In this document: in pieces, positions 7,707 to 15,436 of the stretch | Numbering within the stretch: the stretch's first letter is position 1 | Layout: the number at the start of each line of letters is the position of its first letter | Assembly: GCA_028866155.1 (NCBI GenBank) | Contig: JAGWIT010000010.1 | Coordinates: forward strand, 1-22,491 | DNA length: 22,491 nt | Direction: 5' to 3' | Source: Patescibacteria group bacterium | Lineage (GTDB): Bacteria > Patescibacteriota > Minisyncoccia > Phycocordibacterales > SBAW01 | Position numbers and translations under genes: made by a program | The notes under the pieces: generated by a model | Seen by the model: the letters and a program-made list of their open reading frames with translations, nothing else | What the model was told of the DNA's origin: nothing | The model's database searches: none

Positions 7707-7863
7707 CCGCCGGGATTCGAACCGAACCGAGAAATAAAATTGCTATATTTTAAGCCATAGACGAAGGTACGACCCGAGAGCTTTCGTATCCCTTCGCCTC
7801 CGCCCGAAGACTTTTGTATCGGACAGACCCGAGAGCCTTATTCTTGCGCGTTATTATGCAGTA
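7707..7863 (+). repeat. Intergenic repeat, copy 4 (right end lost)
   Basis: The left half and most of the right half match copies 2 and 3, including TATATTTTAAGCCATAGACG, GACCCGAGAGCTTT (7771) with its partner 55 nt on (7826), and CGCCTCCGCCCGAAGAC. Similarity stops after TTATTATGCAGTA, about 40 nt before the expected end. The adjoining sequence is the truncated C-terminal end of an HNH-type gene on the other strand, so the break is a rearrangement junction. Confidence 0.88.
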
Positions 7864-8057
7864 CGGCAATTGACGCACAGTATGCCGCTTTCGTACTCCG
7901 AGTTGTACTTCGTCTGCGCGCGCTGCGTATCCAGGTACACCATCGAATTGTTTTTGCCCGTAAGGAATTTATATAAAAACCGCGGGATGATGTGCGATTC
8001 CCGGCACAACTCCTTTTCTTGAAGGCACAACTTGCACTTTCCTTTGCTTAGAGCCAC
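7854..8057 (-). pseudogene. HNH-type protein, C-terminally truncated at repeat copy 4
   Basis: 67 residues from a GTG start. Zinc-ribbon and HNH-like text is complete: C8-KL-C11, SHIIPRFLYK (H22) and C61-VN-C64. It resembles the N-terminus of longer phage and defence HNH-type proteins. Coding ends a few residues after the second CxxC, where the frame enters repeat copy 4. The TAA stop (7854-7856) falls within the repeat-derived TTATTATGCA, so the stop is supplied by the repeat and the rest of the gene has been lost. It is divergent from the intact HNH gene with a 17-nt gap. A short functional peptide is possible but less likely. Confidence 0.6.
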
Positions 8058-8063
8058 GGATTC

Positions 8064-8070
8064 TATAGTA
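8064..8070. promoter_or_regulatory. Overlapping divergent -10 elements in a 17-nt gap
   Basis: On the plus strand TATAGT (8064-8069) lies 5 nt before the ATG at 8075. On the minus strand TACTAT (8070-8065) lies 7 nt before the GTG at 8057. The two hexamers share five base pairs, giving a near-symmetric bidirectional promoter. Both transcripts would be leaderless. Confidence 0.5.
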
Positions 8071-8074
8071 GGCG

Positions 8075-9145
8075 ATGGCGAAACTTTTTACCAAGGAGTA
8101 CCATCGAAGCATGCCTCCTTGCATATATTGCAAAACAGAAGACCCTGAAAAATTCAAAGGAGTCGAGCATGTCATCCCGCGCAGCTTCGGCACCTTCGGA
8201 GCAAAAACCCCGACGCTCAAATGCGTATGCGATGACTGCAACGTATTCTTTATGAAAGAGCTCGATCAAGTACTTGCACGGGAGACACTTGAGGGAGTAA
8301 CCCGCTATAAGAAGGGTATCTACTCGCGCGAAGCGCGCCCGCAGACGAAACTGAAGTTCTCCTTGGCAGAATCACCGGAAGTCGGAGATTTCCATGGCGC
8401 TGCCGTAGCCGTAGACGGCACGACCGGAAAATTGATGGCCCCTCCCGCACAATACAAGATTTTGAACAAGCAGACTGGCAAGCATGAGACCTACCGAGAG
8501 AACCAGCTCAAGGATTTGAAAATAACCGACGAGGTGTACGGCAAGCCCGGTGAGCGCGAGACAGGAATCATCGCACCTTCACATGACGCGCTCGATGCGT
8601 TCATTAAAAAGTTGCATGAGGCAGGCATACCTTACAAGGAAAAAGAGCGGTATCAGCCTCCATTTGTAAAAGCAATGGAAGGCATGCCTGACGATGGCGT
8701 CTCAACCCTCGAAGTCACAATCGACGGCAAGATCGACGACACGGTAAAGCGTGCGCTGGTAAAAGTCCTTTTCAACTTTGCTGCCTACAACCTCGGTGCT
8801 GTCGAAATGCTGAAAAGCGAGTGGGACATGGCCCGGAATTTTATCCGGTTTGCCGGAGAAACGCTTAAGGGTCGTGTCACACAGAAGCCGTTTTGGGACG
8901 GACAGGAAACCGAAAAAATCCGCTTCTTGGACGACAGCTACAATTTGCGGATCGAGAATCAAAATGGAAATGTCGTCGGTGTTCTGCAATTCTACAACCT
9001 GTTCACGTACGAGTTTATTTTGCTCGAAAGCTATCAGATTCCGCCGGAACAAGAAGTGGCCTACCGCTTCACGCCCGGACAAGAACCATTCATCGGGCGG
9101 AAAATGACTATGCCGCAGTATCTGAAAATGCAGAGGCCGGAATAA
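8075..9145 (+). CDS. HNH endonuclease-domain protein
   Basis: 356 residues. The N-terminal HNH/zinc domain shows C16-IY-C19, EHVIPRSFG (H32), and a second zinc pair in C52-DD-C55-N. The large C-terminal region (about 80-356) is soluble, mixed alpha/beta, and not recognised; it contains no transmembrane segment. HNH proteins of this form cut DNA in homing, restriction or phage-defence settings, and the target here cannot be told. The start is supported by a -10 box 5 nt upstream. It converges with the serine recombinase with no bases between the two stop codons, which suggests the two travel together. Confidence 0.75.
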   Translation: MAKLFTKEYHRSMPPCIYCKTEDPEKFKGVEHVIPRSFGTFGAKTPTLKCVCDDCNVFFMKELDQVLARETLEGVTRYKKGIYSREARPQTKLKFSLAESPEVGDFHGAAVAVDGTTGKLMAPPAQYKILNKQTGKHETYRENQLKDLKITDEVYGKPGERETGIIAPSHDALDAFIKKLHEAGIPYKEKERYQPPFVKAMEGMPDDGVSTLEVTIDGKIDDTVKRALVKVLFNFAAYNLGAVEMLKSEWDMARNFIRFAGETLKGRVTQKPFWDGQETEKIRFLDDSYNLRIENQNGNVVGVLQFYNLFTYEFILLESYQIPPEQEVAYRFTPGQEPFIGRKMTMPQYLKMQRPE

Positions 9146-10477
9146 TTATTGAATCGTTACAATTCCTTTCGTAAACTTGAGCTTCGATCTGAAGCAGCCC
9201 ATTAGCTCGCGCTTCTCCTCGTTAGTACCTTCCTTAAGGATGTACTTGGCATAGGTGCGCAGGTCGATGTCCTCGTGCTTGGCGTCCGCTTTCGAGAAGC
9301 CCAGCACCGTGCGCTGGAATTTGTTGTGCCGCTTCAGCTCCTCTTTGAATTTCATCTCGACGCCCACCTCGTTGAGGTCGATCTGGTCCAGTACTCCGAG
9401 CAGCTGTTCGACGAGGTCCTCCTCGCGCAAATATTTGTTGCCGGTGCAGTGGTGATCCTTCGATCTACCGCACCCGTAATAGACGTAGCGTATCGTGGTA
9501 CCGTCTTTACGCGGCTTGTACTTCTCCTCGGCGCTCACGCACGAGCCGCACTGGCCGCAGGTCATGAGCTTAGTGAAAGCGAACTCGTGGCTCTGCCGAG
9601 TAATGTTGTCCCGCTTGAGCTGCTCCTGCACTTTCTCGAACAGTTCCTTAGATATCAGGGGATCATGCTTGCCTTGATACCAGTTGCCCGATTTCTTTGG
9701 ATACTCGAAGATGCCGTAGTAGAAGGGGTTCTGCAGCGTGCGGAATACGTTGCTGAGCGCAAGATTCTTGTTGCCGACCGTCTTGAAGTTGAGATCGAAC
9801 TTCAGCCACTGGTGTATTCTTCGCCCCGACCATTTCTCGTACGCCATTTTCTCGAATATCTTTTTGATGATCGCTCCGCGCTCCGGATCCACGATCACTT
9901 GGCACTTCTTCTCCATGTTCTTCTGCGTGAGGTAGCCGGTCGGCGGCGTAGTCGGCCACAGTCCCATCTCCACCCGCGTCCGCAGCCCGCGCTTCACATT
10001 GATGCCTCGGTTGTCGTTTTCTAACTTTGCCTGACCGCCCAAAATTGTCAGCAGGAACTTCTCATTGGGATTGTTCGTGAATCGCTGGCTGAACGTGCGT
10101 ATCTCGTGCAGATACCCAGCATCCATCAGGTCGACGATGCGCCCCAAGTCACCGGCGTTTCTGCTGATGCGATCCGGTGCCCACGTGATGATGCCGTTGT
10201 ACTTGCCGACTTTAATCTCTTCTACTATCTCGTTGAACACCGGCCGTTGGCCGGTTTCTTTGGCCGAGTGGCTTTCGCGCTTCATCGCGACAACCTCAAG
10301 TCCTTCTCGTTCGGCGAGCTGCAGCATCTCCTTGATCTGTGAGTCGATGGAGAGCACCTGCCGCTCCTCACTCTCGGTGCTTTTTCTCGCGTAAAGGCAA
10401 TATCGCACCTGCACCTGCTTTACCACCTGCCGGTCGCCCGCTTGGGGCTTGCGCAACACTATTGTCGAGTTGTCCAT
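9146..10477 (-). CDS. Large serine recombinase (resolvase/integrase)
   Basis: These enzymes integrate or excise mobile DNA by Ser-mediated double-strand exchange. 443 residues. The catalytic resolvase domain (about 24-165) has the nucleophile S33 in YARKSTESEE and the Arg-rich ITWAPDRISRN segment. A Recombinase domain (about 175-285) is followed by a zinc ribbon with C307-GQ-C310 and C336/C344, then a charged C-terminal helix. It is short for a phage integrase but complete in its key domains. It reads towards the HNH gene. The start codon is preceded by AAGGGAT, a usable Shine-Dalgarno lying inside an inverted repeat. It is the only recombinase in the window and sits beside the repeat-bounded gene blocks. 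Confidence 0.93.
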   Translation of the reverse strand: MDNSTIVLRKPQAGDRQVVKQVQVRYCLYARKSTESEERQVLSIDSQIKEMLQLAEREGLEVVAMKRESHSAKETGQRPVFNEIVEEIKVGKYNGIITWAPDRISRNAGDLGRIVDLMDAGYLHEIRTFSQRFTNNPNEKFLLTILGGQAKLENDNRGINVKRGLRTRVEMGLWPTTPPTGYLTQKNMEKKCQVIVDPERGAIIKKIFEKMAYEKWSGRRIHQWLKFDLNFKTVGNKNLALSNVFRTLQNPFYYGIFEYPKKSGNWYQGKHDPLISKELFEKVQEQLKRDNITRQSHEFAFTKLMTCGQCGSCVSAEEKYKPRKDGTTIRYVYYGCGRSKDHHCTGNKYLREEDLVEQLLGVLDQIDLNEVGVEMKFKEELKRHNKFQRTVLGFSKADAKHEDIDLRTYAKYILKEGTNEEKRELMGCFRSKLKFTKGIVTIQ

Positions 10478-10513
10478 ATCCCTTATCGATTAGCTGCTAA
10501 CAGCTCAAGGGAT
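10478..10513 (-). promoter_or_regulatory. Inverted repeat enclosing the recombinase ribosome-binding site
   Basis: ATCCCTT (10478-10484) pairs with AAGGGAT (10507-10513), and inside it AGCTG (10492-10496) pairs with CAGCT (10501-10505) around a CTAA loop. On the minus strand the arm next to the start codon is the AAGGGAT Shine-Dalgarno, so the hairpin would hide it in a longer transcript. It could also be a protein-binding or recombination site. Confidence 0.5.
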
Positions 10514-10616
10514 GACGCATTCTGCCTAGGAGTCCAGAGCGTCCCGAGGGGTTGGAGTTGGTAACTTAGTTGCTCAAGAATGTGTAATTCACAGGTTGGT
10601 GTATCTATAAATATAT

Positions 10617-10630
10617 CTTTATGGTAAAGT
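10617..10630 (+). promoter_or_regulatory. Inverted repeat over the MarR-operon -10 region
   Basis: CTTTA-TGG-TAAAG (10617-10629) overlaps an extended -10, TGG-TAAAGT (hexamer 10625-10630), which ends 7 nt before the MarR ATG. This is a plausible autoregulatory MarR operator placed to block the promoter. The arms are only 5 bp, so support is modest. The rest of the gap 10514-10616 shows nothing I recognise. Confidence 0.4.
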
Positions 10631-10637
10631 TATCTAT

Positions 10638-11108
10638 ATGTCATCGTCTTCAAACCGGGAAAAGACAATCGCAGATCTGACTCAGGCGATGCGTGAGGAA
10701 TTTCGTTTTTTCATTCTTTGGGGCGGCATTGTAGCAGAAGAGATTGGCCTACATCTGACCGACATGATCACCGTGATGTATTTGCGTGAAAGAAAATCGG
10801 CGATCGCAGGAGAGTTAGCAGAAATCACCGGGCTTACAACTGGTGCAATGACTGCTTCTATCAATAGGCTAGAACGCGCTGGATTAGTAAAACGTACGGG
10901 CGATGCAGCAGACAGGCGGAAAGTCGTCGTACAATTAGTAGGAGTTCCCGCGCGTTTCAAAACTCTTCGCAATTCGGCAAATAAAGATTTCTCTAAGTTA
11001 TTTTCAAACTACAACGAATCCGAACTCAAGAAAATACTTTCCTTCAAACAAGAAACGACCGCAATAGTTAAAAAGACCATTGACGCGTTTAAAAACAAAA
11101 AGGTATGA
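10638..11108 (+). CDS. MarR-family transcriptional regulator
   Basis: 156 residues. The winged helix-turn-helix occupies about 45-105. It contains GELAEITGLTTGAMTASINRLE as the recognition region and DAADRRKVVVQL as the wing, which carries the family's DxRxxxxxLT-like motif. Flanking helices would form the dimer. It overlaps the adaptor gene by 4 nt (ATGA) and heads a four-gene operon, so it most likely controls the exporter in response to a small molecule. An inverted repeat lies over its own promoter. Confidence 0.9.
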   Translation: MSSSSNREKTIADLTQAMREEFRFFILWGGIVAEEIGLHLTDMITVMYLRERKSAIAGELAEITGLTTGAMTASINRLERAGLVKRTGDAADRRKVVVQLVGVPARFKTLRNSANKDFSKLFSNYNESELKKILSFKQETTAIVKKTIDAFKNKKV

Positions 11109-12637
11109 AAAAATACATTGTTGCTAGTGTTGCGGTATTGGTTGTCCTCAGTGGCATCAGCTACTACACCTTTAAATCCGGCAACGCTAAATATGCGACC
11201 GCGACAGTAGAACGCGGCTCCATTACTCAAGAAGTCTCGGCCAGTGGCAATGTTGCCGCTCCATCGACAATTAATCTCCAGTTCCAGAATGCGGGCAAAC
11301 TTACATCTATCGGAGTGCAAATAGGTGATAAAGTCAGTGCAGGAAATGTTATTGCTCGTCAGGATACGTCAGTCTTGGGCGCACAACTACAACAAGCACA
11401 GGCTGCCGTCGATGCTGAACAAGCGCAACTCGCATCTCTTCAACAAGGAACACGGCCGGAGCAAGTGGCAGTAGCGCAGGCGCAAGTTTCAAGCGACCAG
11501 TCTGCCCTTACACAGGCAAATTTGAGCATCATCAACGCTATTCAAAGTGCCTATACTGCATCGGATGATGCTGTGCACAATAAGGTGGACCAGTTCCTGA
11601 GCAATGCACGCACCTCCAGTCCTCAACTCTCGCTCACCACTGCCGATTCACAGATCTCAAACACGTTTCTCTCAGAACGCGTTTCGATTGAAGGGACACT
11701 CGCCAAATGGCAAGCCGGTACCGCAAATCTTGTTACTGCAGGGAACAATGTATTCACTGCGGAAACAGAAGCTCAGACAGATCTCACTCTGGTAACACAA
11801 TTACTCTCGGACGCAAACGCAGTTCTCAATAGTGCCGTCCCAACGACAAATGCGAATCAGACCAGCATAAATGGTTGGATTTCCAATGTCGCAACAGCGC
11901 GCACTAACGTGAACGCAGCTGCTTCTTCTCTGACAACATCTATTACTACACAGCAAAGTGATACTGCGACACTTGATAAAGACCGAAAGAGTTTGGCGCT
12001 CGAGCAAGCCGGTTCAACCGGGGCTTCTGTTGCAGCTCAGCAGGCGAAGGTAGCGCAGGCGCAGGCGAACGTTGCGGCAATACAGGCACAAATTGCACAA
12101 ATGTCCTTGGTGGCACCGGTGAGTGGCACAGTCACGCAAGTCAACGGCGATGTAGGTGAGACAGTTTCCCCAGCAACCATTGTCGTGTCAATTATCCCCA
12201 ACGCCAAACTTCAGACGAATGTGAATCTATCTGAGGACAATGTCGCGAATGTGAAAGTCGGTAATCCGGTTACAATCAGCCTCGATGCATTTCCCGGTAT
12301 GCAATGGCAAGGAACCGTGGCCAAAGTCGATCCTGCCCAAACCATTATCGGCGGCGCAGTGTATTACAAGACAACAGTTGTGTTTAATCAGTCCGATGCT
12401 CGCATAAAGTCAGGAATGACCGCCAACGTGCTCATCCAAACCGGCGCGGCATCCTCGACACTCCTCGTTCCCGCAAGCGCAATACAAACCAATGGCATGA
12501 GCACCCATGTGCAACTTGATCAGAACGGAAAGATCACGAACCAGAATGTGACAACAGGCCTTAAAAGCCAGGACGGCATGGTCGAGATAACATCAGGTCT
12601 ATCGGAAGGCGAATCTGTCGTCACAGGTCCCAAATAA
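11105..12637 (+). CDS. HlyD/MacA-type periplasmic adaptor of an ABC exporter
   Basis: This is a membrane fusion protein linking an inner-membrane transporter to the outside. 510 residues. N-terminal anchor helix (about 4-22), first lipoyl half (GKLTSIGVQIGDKVSAG), then a very long Ala/Gln-rich helical hairpin (about 95-340). The second lipoyl half (LVAPVSGTVTQVNGDVGE) and a beta-barrel with a membrane-proximal C-terminal domain (IKSGMTANVLI, then GLSEGESVV) follow. The hairpin is longer than in MacA and contains an inserted low-complexity stretch near 130-310. In an organism without a classical outer membrane it would act on the outer face of the cell. It starts inside the MarR stop codon and lies 4 nt before the permease. 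Confidence 0.9.
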   Translation: MKKYIVASVAVLVVLSGISYYTFKSGNAKYATATVERGSITQEVSASGNVAAPSTINLQFQNAGKLTSIGVQIGDKVSAGNVIARQDTSVLGAQLQQAQAAVDAEQAQLASLQQGTRPEQVAVAQAQVSSDQSALTQANLSIINAIQSAYTASDDAVHNKVDQFLSNARTSSPQLSLTTADSQISNTFLSERVSIEGTLAKWQAGTANLVTAGNNVFTAETEAQTDLTLVTQLLSDANAVLNSAVPTTNANQTSINGWISNVATARTNVNAAASSLTTSITTQQSDTATLDKDRKSLALEQAGSTGASVAAQQAKVAQAQANVAAIQAQIAQMSLVAPVSGTVTQVNGDVGETVSPATIVVSIIPNAKLQTNVNLSEDNVANVKVGNPVTISLDAFPGMQWQGTVAKVDPAQTIIGGAVYYKTTVVFNQSDARIKSGMTANVLIQTGAASSTLLVPASAIQTNGMSTHVQLDQNGKITNQNVTTGLKSQDGMVEITSGLSEGESVVTGPK

Positions 12638-12641
12638 GCAC

Positions 12642-13871
12642 ATGCAAGATCTCTCGACTGCTTTTTTCATCGCTTACAAATCAATCACGCGGGGCAACAA
12701 ATCGATGCTCGCGCTGATGATTTTTATTTTGTCTCTCAGCTTCCTCAACATGATGTTCGTTTCCGGTGTGCTCGCTGGCATCTGGCAAGGTGAGCTGGGT
12801 GCGATGCGCAGTTTCGTTACTGCCGATATCAACGTCAACCCCCAACAGAAGCCACAAGTGAAACAATTTATCCAGAACCAAAATCAACTGCGCGCCCAAA
12901 TCGAAACCATCTCCGGTGTTGAGGCTACAGTACGGCATTACCAGCTCGCAGGTTCGCTTTCCTACGATAAAGACAAGAATGGCCAATATCGAAGTGTTTC
13001 GGGCGTCATCCTCGGCATTGATCCCACTCAAGAGAGCAAAGTGCTCGCCGCTGACAAACTTTTGCTCGCGGGGGCTCGTCTTACAGATACTGACACCGAT
13101 CAAATAGTTCTCTCCTCGGCGGTTGCTGGAGGATATGGCTCTATTGAGCGTGGCGGCAGCGACCTTGGTGGAGCCCGCGCCGGCGACAAGGTACTGGTAA
13201 CGTACTCAAATGGAATACAACGCACCTATACGGTTAAGGGTATTTATAATGACGTACTTGGCATCAACTACACGTATATCACTACCAAGGAGGCTGAATC
13301 GGTTCTTTCCGTTTCCGACAGCGCATCCCAGATCTTGGTGAAAGTTGACATGAGTCGCGATTCGATTGCCGATTACGAAGGGAGGATACAAACTATCGCG
13401 CCCAATCTTGTCGTGCGGGACTATACGAGTCTGCTTGGCTCGATCGCATCTTTTGAAAAGGCGCTCGAGTTAATTTCCATCATTGTGAGCGTGATCAGCG
13501 TGTTGGTTGCCGCAGTCACGATTTTCGTCTTGATCTATGTGAATGCCATCAACAAACGTAGGCAAATTGGCATTCTCAAAGCCATTGGTATTAAGCAGAA
13601 AATCATCGTGAATGCGTATATTTTCCAGTCACTCTTTTATACACTCTGTGGCCTTGGTATAGGGGCTATCGCGGTGTTCGGTATCCTCAGCCCGCTTCTT
13701 ACTGCGCATCCCATTCCGCTCATAGCAGGAGCGCTTAATCTGATGCTTTCGTTCACATCGCTCGGGATTTGCATCAGTGTTCTCAGCTTTATCGCAGCCG
13801 GGTATTTGGCGGGGCGGGTTCCGGCGCGACTTGTCGCAAGAGAAGATATTCTAACCGCCATTTGGGGATAA
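12642..13871 (+). CDS. FtsX/MacB-type ABC transporter permease
   Basis: 409 residues with MacB topology: one N-terminal membrane helix (about 21-46), a large extracytoplasmic domain (about 50-270), and three C-terminal helices (about 275-395). The KRRQIGILKAIG segment after the second helix is the FtsX-domain hallmark. In MacB-type exporters this mechanotransmission permease pairs with an HlyD adaptor and an ATPase. Here both partners are adjacent, with spacings of 4 and 1 nt. The substrate cannot be deduced; peptides, lipids or drugs are all possible. Confidence 0.9.
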   Translation: MQDLSTAFFIAYKSITRGNKSMLALMIFILSLSFLNMMFVSGVLAGIWQGELGAMRSFVTADINVNPQQKPQVKQFIQNQNQLRAQIETISGVEATVRHYQLAGSLSYDKDKNGQYRSVSGVILGIDPTQESKVLAADKLLLAGARLTDTDTDQIVLSSAVAGGYGSIERGGSDLGGARAGDKVLVTYSNGIQRTYTVKGIYNDVLGINYTYITTKEAESVLSVSDSASQILVKVDMSRDSIADYEGRIQTIAPNLVVRDYTSLLGSIASFEKALELISIIVSVISVLVAAVTIFVLIYVNAINKRRQIGILKAIGIKQKIIVNAYIFQSLFYTLCGLGIGAIAVFGILSPLLTAHPIPLIAGALNLMLSFTSLGICISVLSFIAAGYLAGRVPARLVAREDILTAIWG

Positions 13872-13872
13872 T

Positions 13873-14544
13873 ATGATCAAGGCTGAAAACATAAAGAAAA
13901 CGTATCCGGGCAAGGTGCCCACGCCCGCGCTCAAGGGTGTCTCATTCGACATCGCTGATGGCGAATTTATTGCGATCATGGGCCGCAGCGGCTCAGGCAA
14001 ATCAACCCTCTTGCACCAACTTTCGCTTATCGATACGCCGACTGAGGGAAAAGTATTTTTGAACAAAAGAGACGTAACACATCTTACCGATGTTCAAAAG
14101 ACAGAGTTTCGTCTCGAACATTTAGGTTATGTGTTTCAGGAGTATGCGCTCATTGTCGAATTCAACGCACTCGAGAATGTCTACTTGCCGGCAATGGCAT
14201 TGGGGAAAGATCCGAGAGTATATACAAAACGTGCGACCGAACTTCTAACGCTTGTAGGCCTTGGGGAGCGCCTCGATCATTATCCGCATGAGCTCTCTGG
14301 CGGCGAGCAGCAACGAGTGGCCATTGCACGTGCGCTTATTAATGAGCCTGAGATAGTGTTTGCCGACGAGCCGACCGCCAACCTTGATACCGCATCGGCA
14401 AAAACAGTACTCGAGCTATTTGCGAAGCTTAATAAGGACCTGAAGCAAACCATAGTGATGGTGACGCACGAGGAAGATGATAAAAAATACGTCGACCGCG
14501 TTATATGGCTTGAGGACGGGTTGATTGATAAGATTGAAAAATAG
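13873..14544 (+). CDS. ABC transporter ATP-binding protein (MacB/LolD-type)
   Basis: 223 residues and complete. Walker A GRSGSGKST (about 36-44), Q-loop in YVFQEYALI, signature LSGGEQQRVAIARAL, Walker B IVFADEPTANLD, and H-loop VMVTHEED. Length and motifs match the LolD/MacB/FtsE group, which work with FtsX-type permeases such as the gene 1 nt upstream. It is the last gene of the MarR-adaptor-permease-ATPase operon. Two small hairpins without U-tracts follow (14565-14600), so no clear terminator is seen. Confidence 0.95.
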   Translation: MIKAENIKKTYPGKVPTPALKGVSFDIADGEFIAIMGRSGSGKSTLLHQLSLIDTPTEGKVFLNKRDVTHLTDVQKTEFRLEHLGYVFQEYALIVEFNALENVYLPAMALGKDPRVYTKRATELLTLVGLGERLDHYPHELSGGEQQRVAIARALINEPEIVFADEPTANLDTASAKTVLELFAKLNKDLKQTIVMVTHEEDDKKYVDRVIWLEDGLIDKIEK

Positions 14545-14656
14545 CTTGATAGTCTTATGGAGAACTTGCACACTCCGCAAGAAAGCTATAAGAAATAGCT
14601 AACACTCTTCCAGTTATGGTAATAACCGTTAAGTCATGAATACCGTAGGACAATGA

Positions 14657-14668
14657 TAAAATTACATT
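14657..14668 (+). promoter_or_regulatory. Extended -10 box before the SGNH hydrolase (leaderless)
   Basis: TGA-TAAAAT (hexamer 14657-14662) lies 6 nt before the ATG at 14669. No Shine-Dalgarno is present. Confidence 0.5.
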
Positions 14669-15391
14669 ATGATAACGACAGTTTTTCTTGGTTCCAGCAC
14701 AGTCTCAGGCAAAGGTCAGGCGTTTGACCTTATTGGAGAGTTGGCAACGCGTCCCGCGAACGACGCATTCAAATTCTCGAATTTTGGCGTCGGCGGAGAT
14801 CTTGCATACAACGTGCTTCAACGGTTACCGGAAGTCGTCGCCGCGCACCCCGACAAAGTAGTTATTATTATTGGTGGCAATGATATCATCGCCTCCGTAT
14901 TTGAGAACGTGTGGCGAATTTTCCGGATTACCAAACACCTCCCGCAACGCCCATCGCCTGAATGGTTTGAAGCGAACCTTCGAAGCATCGTTCGAGAACT
15001 GAAGGTGCGGACGTCGGCGTCTATCGCACTTGCCTCACTGCCGCAGGTCGGAGAAGACCCGAGTTCTTCAAATCCGGCCCAAGCGAAACTCAATGATCTC
15101 TACGAGCGCTATGGCGCGATAATCAAGCGTGTGGCCGAAGAGGAGCACGTCGACTATGTGCCACTCTATGAGATACTGCGCGAACAAATCGCTGCTTCTC
15201 CAGGGGCTGCATTCACGTCATTCCGTTTCCTCCCATTCTATCGGGATACGCTGCGCTTCTTCCTTTTGAGGAAAACCGGGGATGAAATCGCTCGCCTTAA
15301 TGGGTGGCGGTTTCATGTCGACGGGGTGCATCTTAATAGCAGAGGCGGGACAATTGCGGCCGACGCAATACAGGAGTTTTTGAGTAAGTAG
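14669..15391 (+). CDS. SGNH/GDSL-family hydrolase
   Basis: A serine esterase or lipase of the SGNH fold, 240 residues. Block I is FLGSSTV (nucleophile Ser within GSS), block II contains the Gly of FGVGGDLA, block III is IIIGGNDI (Gly and Asn), and block V is DGVHLNSRG with the Asp-His pair. No signal peptide or membrane helix is visible, so it is probably cytoplasmic. Possible substrates are acyl or acetyl esters of lipids or glycans. It stands alone with its own promoter, between the exporter operon and the PAP2 gene. Confidence 0.88.
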   Translation: MITTVFLGSSTVSGKGQAFDLIGELATRPANDAFKFSNFGVGGDLAYNVLQRLPEVVAAHPDKVVIIIGGNDIIASVFENVWRIFRITKHLPQRPSPEWFEANLRSIVRELKVRTSASIALASLPQVGEDPSSSNPAQAKLNDLYERYGAIIKRVAEEEHVDYVPLYEILREQIAASPGAAFTSFRFLPFYRDTLRFFLLRKTGDEIARLNGWRFHVDGVHLNSRGGTIAADAIQEFLSK

Positions 15392-15436
15392 TCGCTATAC
15401 ATGGCTGTTAGTTTTCTGTTGCATCTTTGAAAGACT

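Noticed and set aside
1039..7863. A CRISPR array
   Set aside because: The repeats are ~198 bp, lie kilobases apart with genes between them, and have no uniform spacers or cas genes.
1039..7863. A classical integron with attC sites
   Set aside because: No tyrosine integron integrase is present and the repeat edges lack the inverted RYYYAAC/GTTRRRY core sites. Only the layout is integron-like.
9275..10024. A 249-residue plus-strand frame opposite the recombinase
   Set aside because: It is the antisense of a well-defined serine recombinase; the composition looks random.
14565..14600. Hairpins after the ABC ATPase as a terminator
   Set aside because: The stems are only 5-6 bp (CTTGC/GCAAG and AGCTAT/ATAGCT) and have no T-run.
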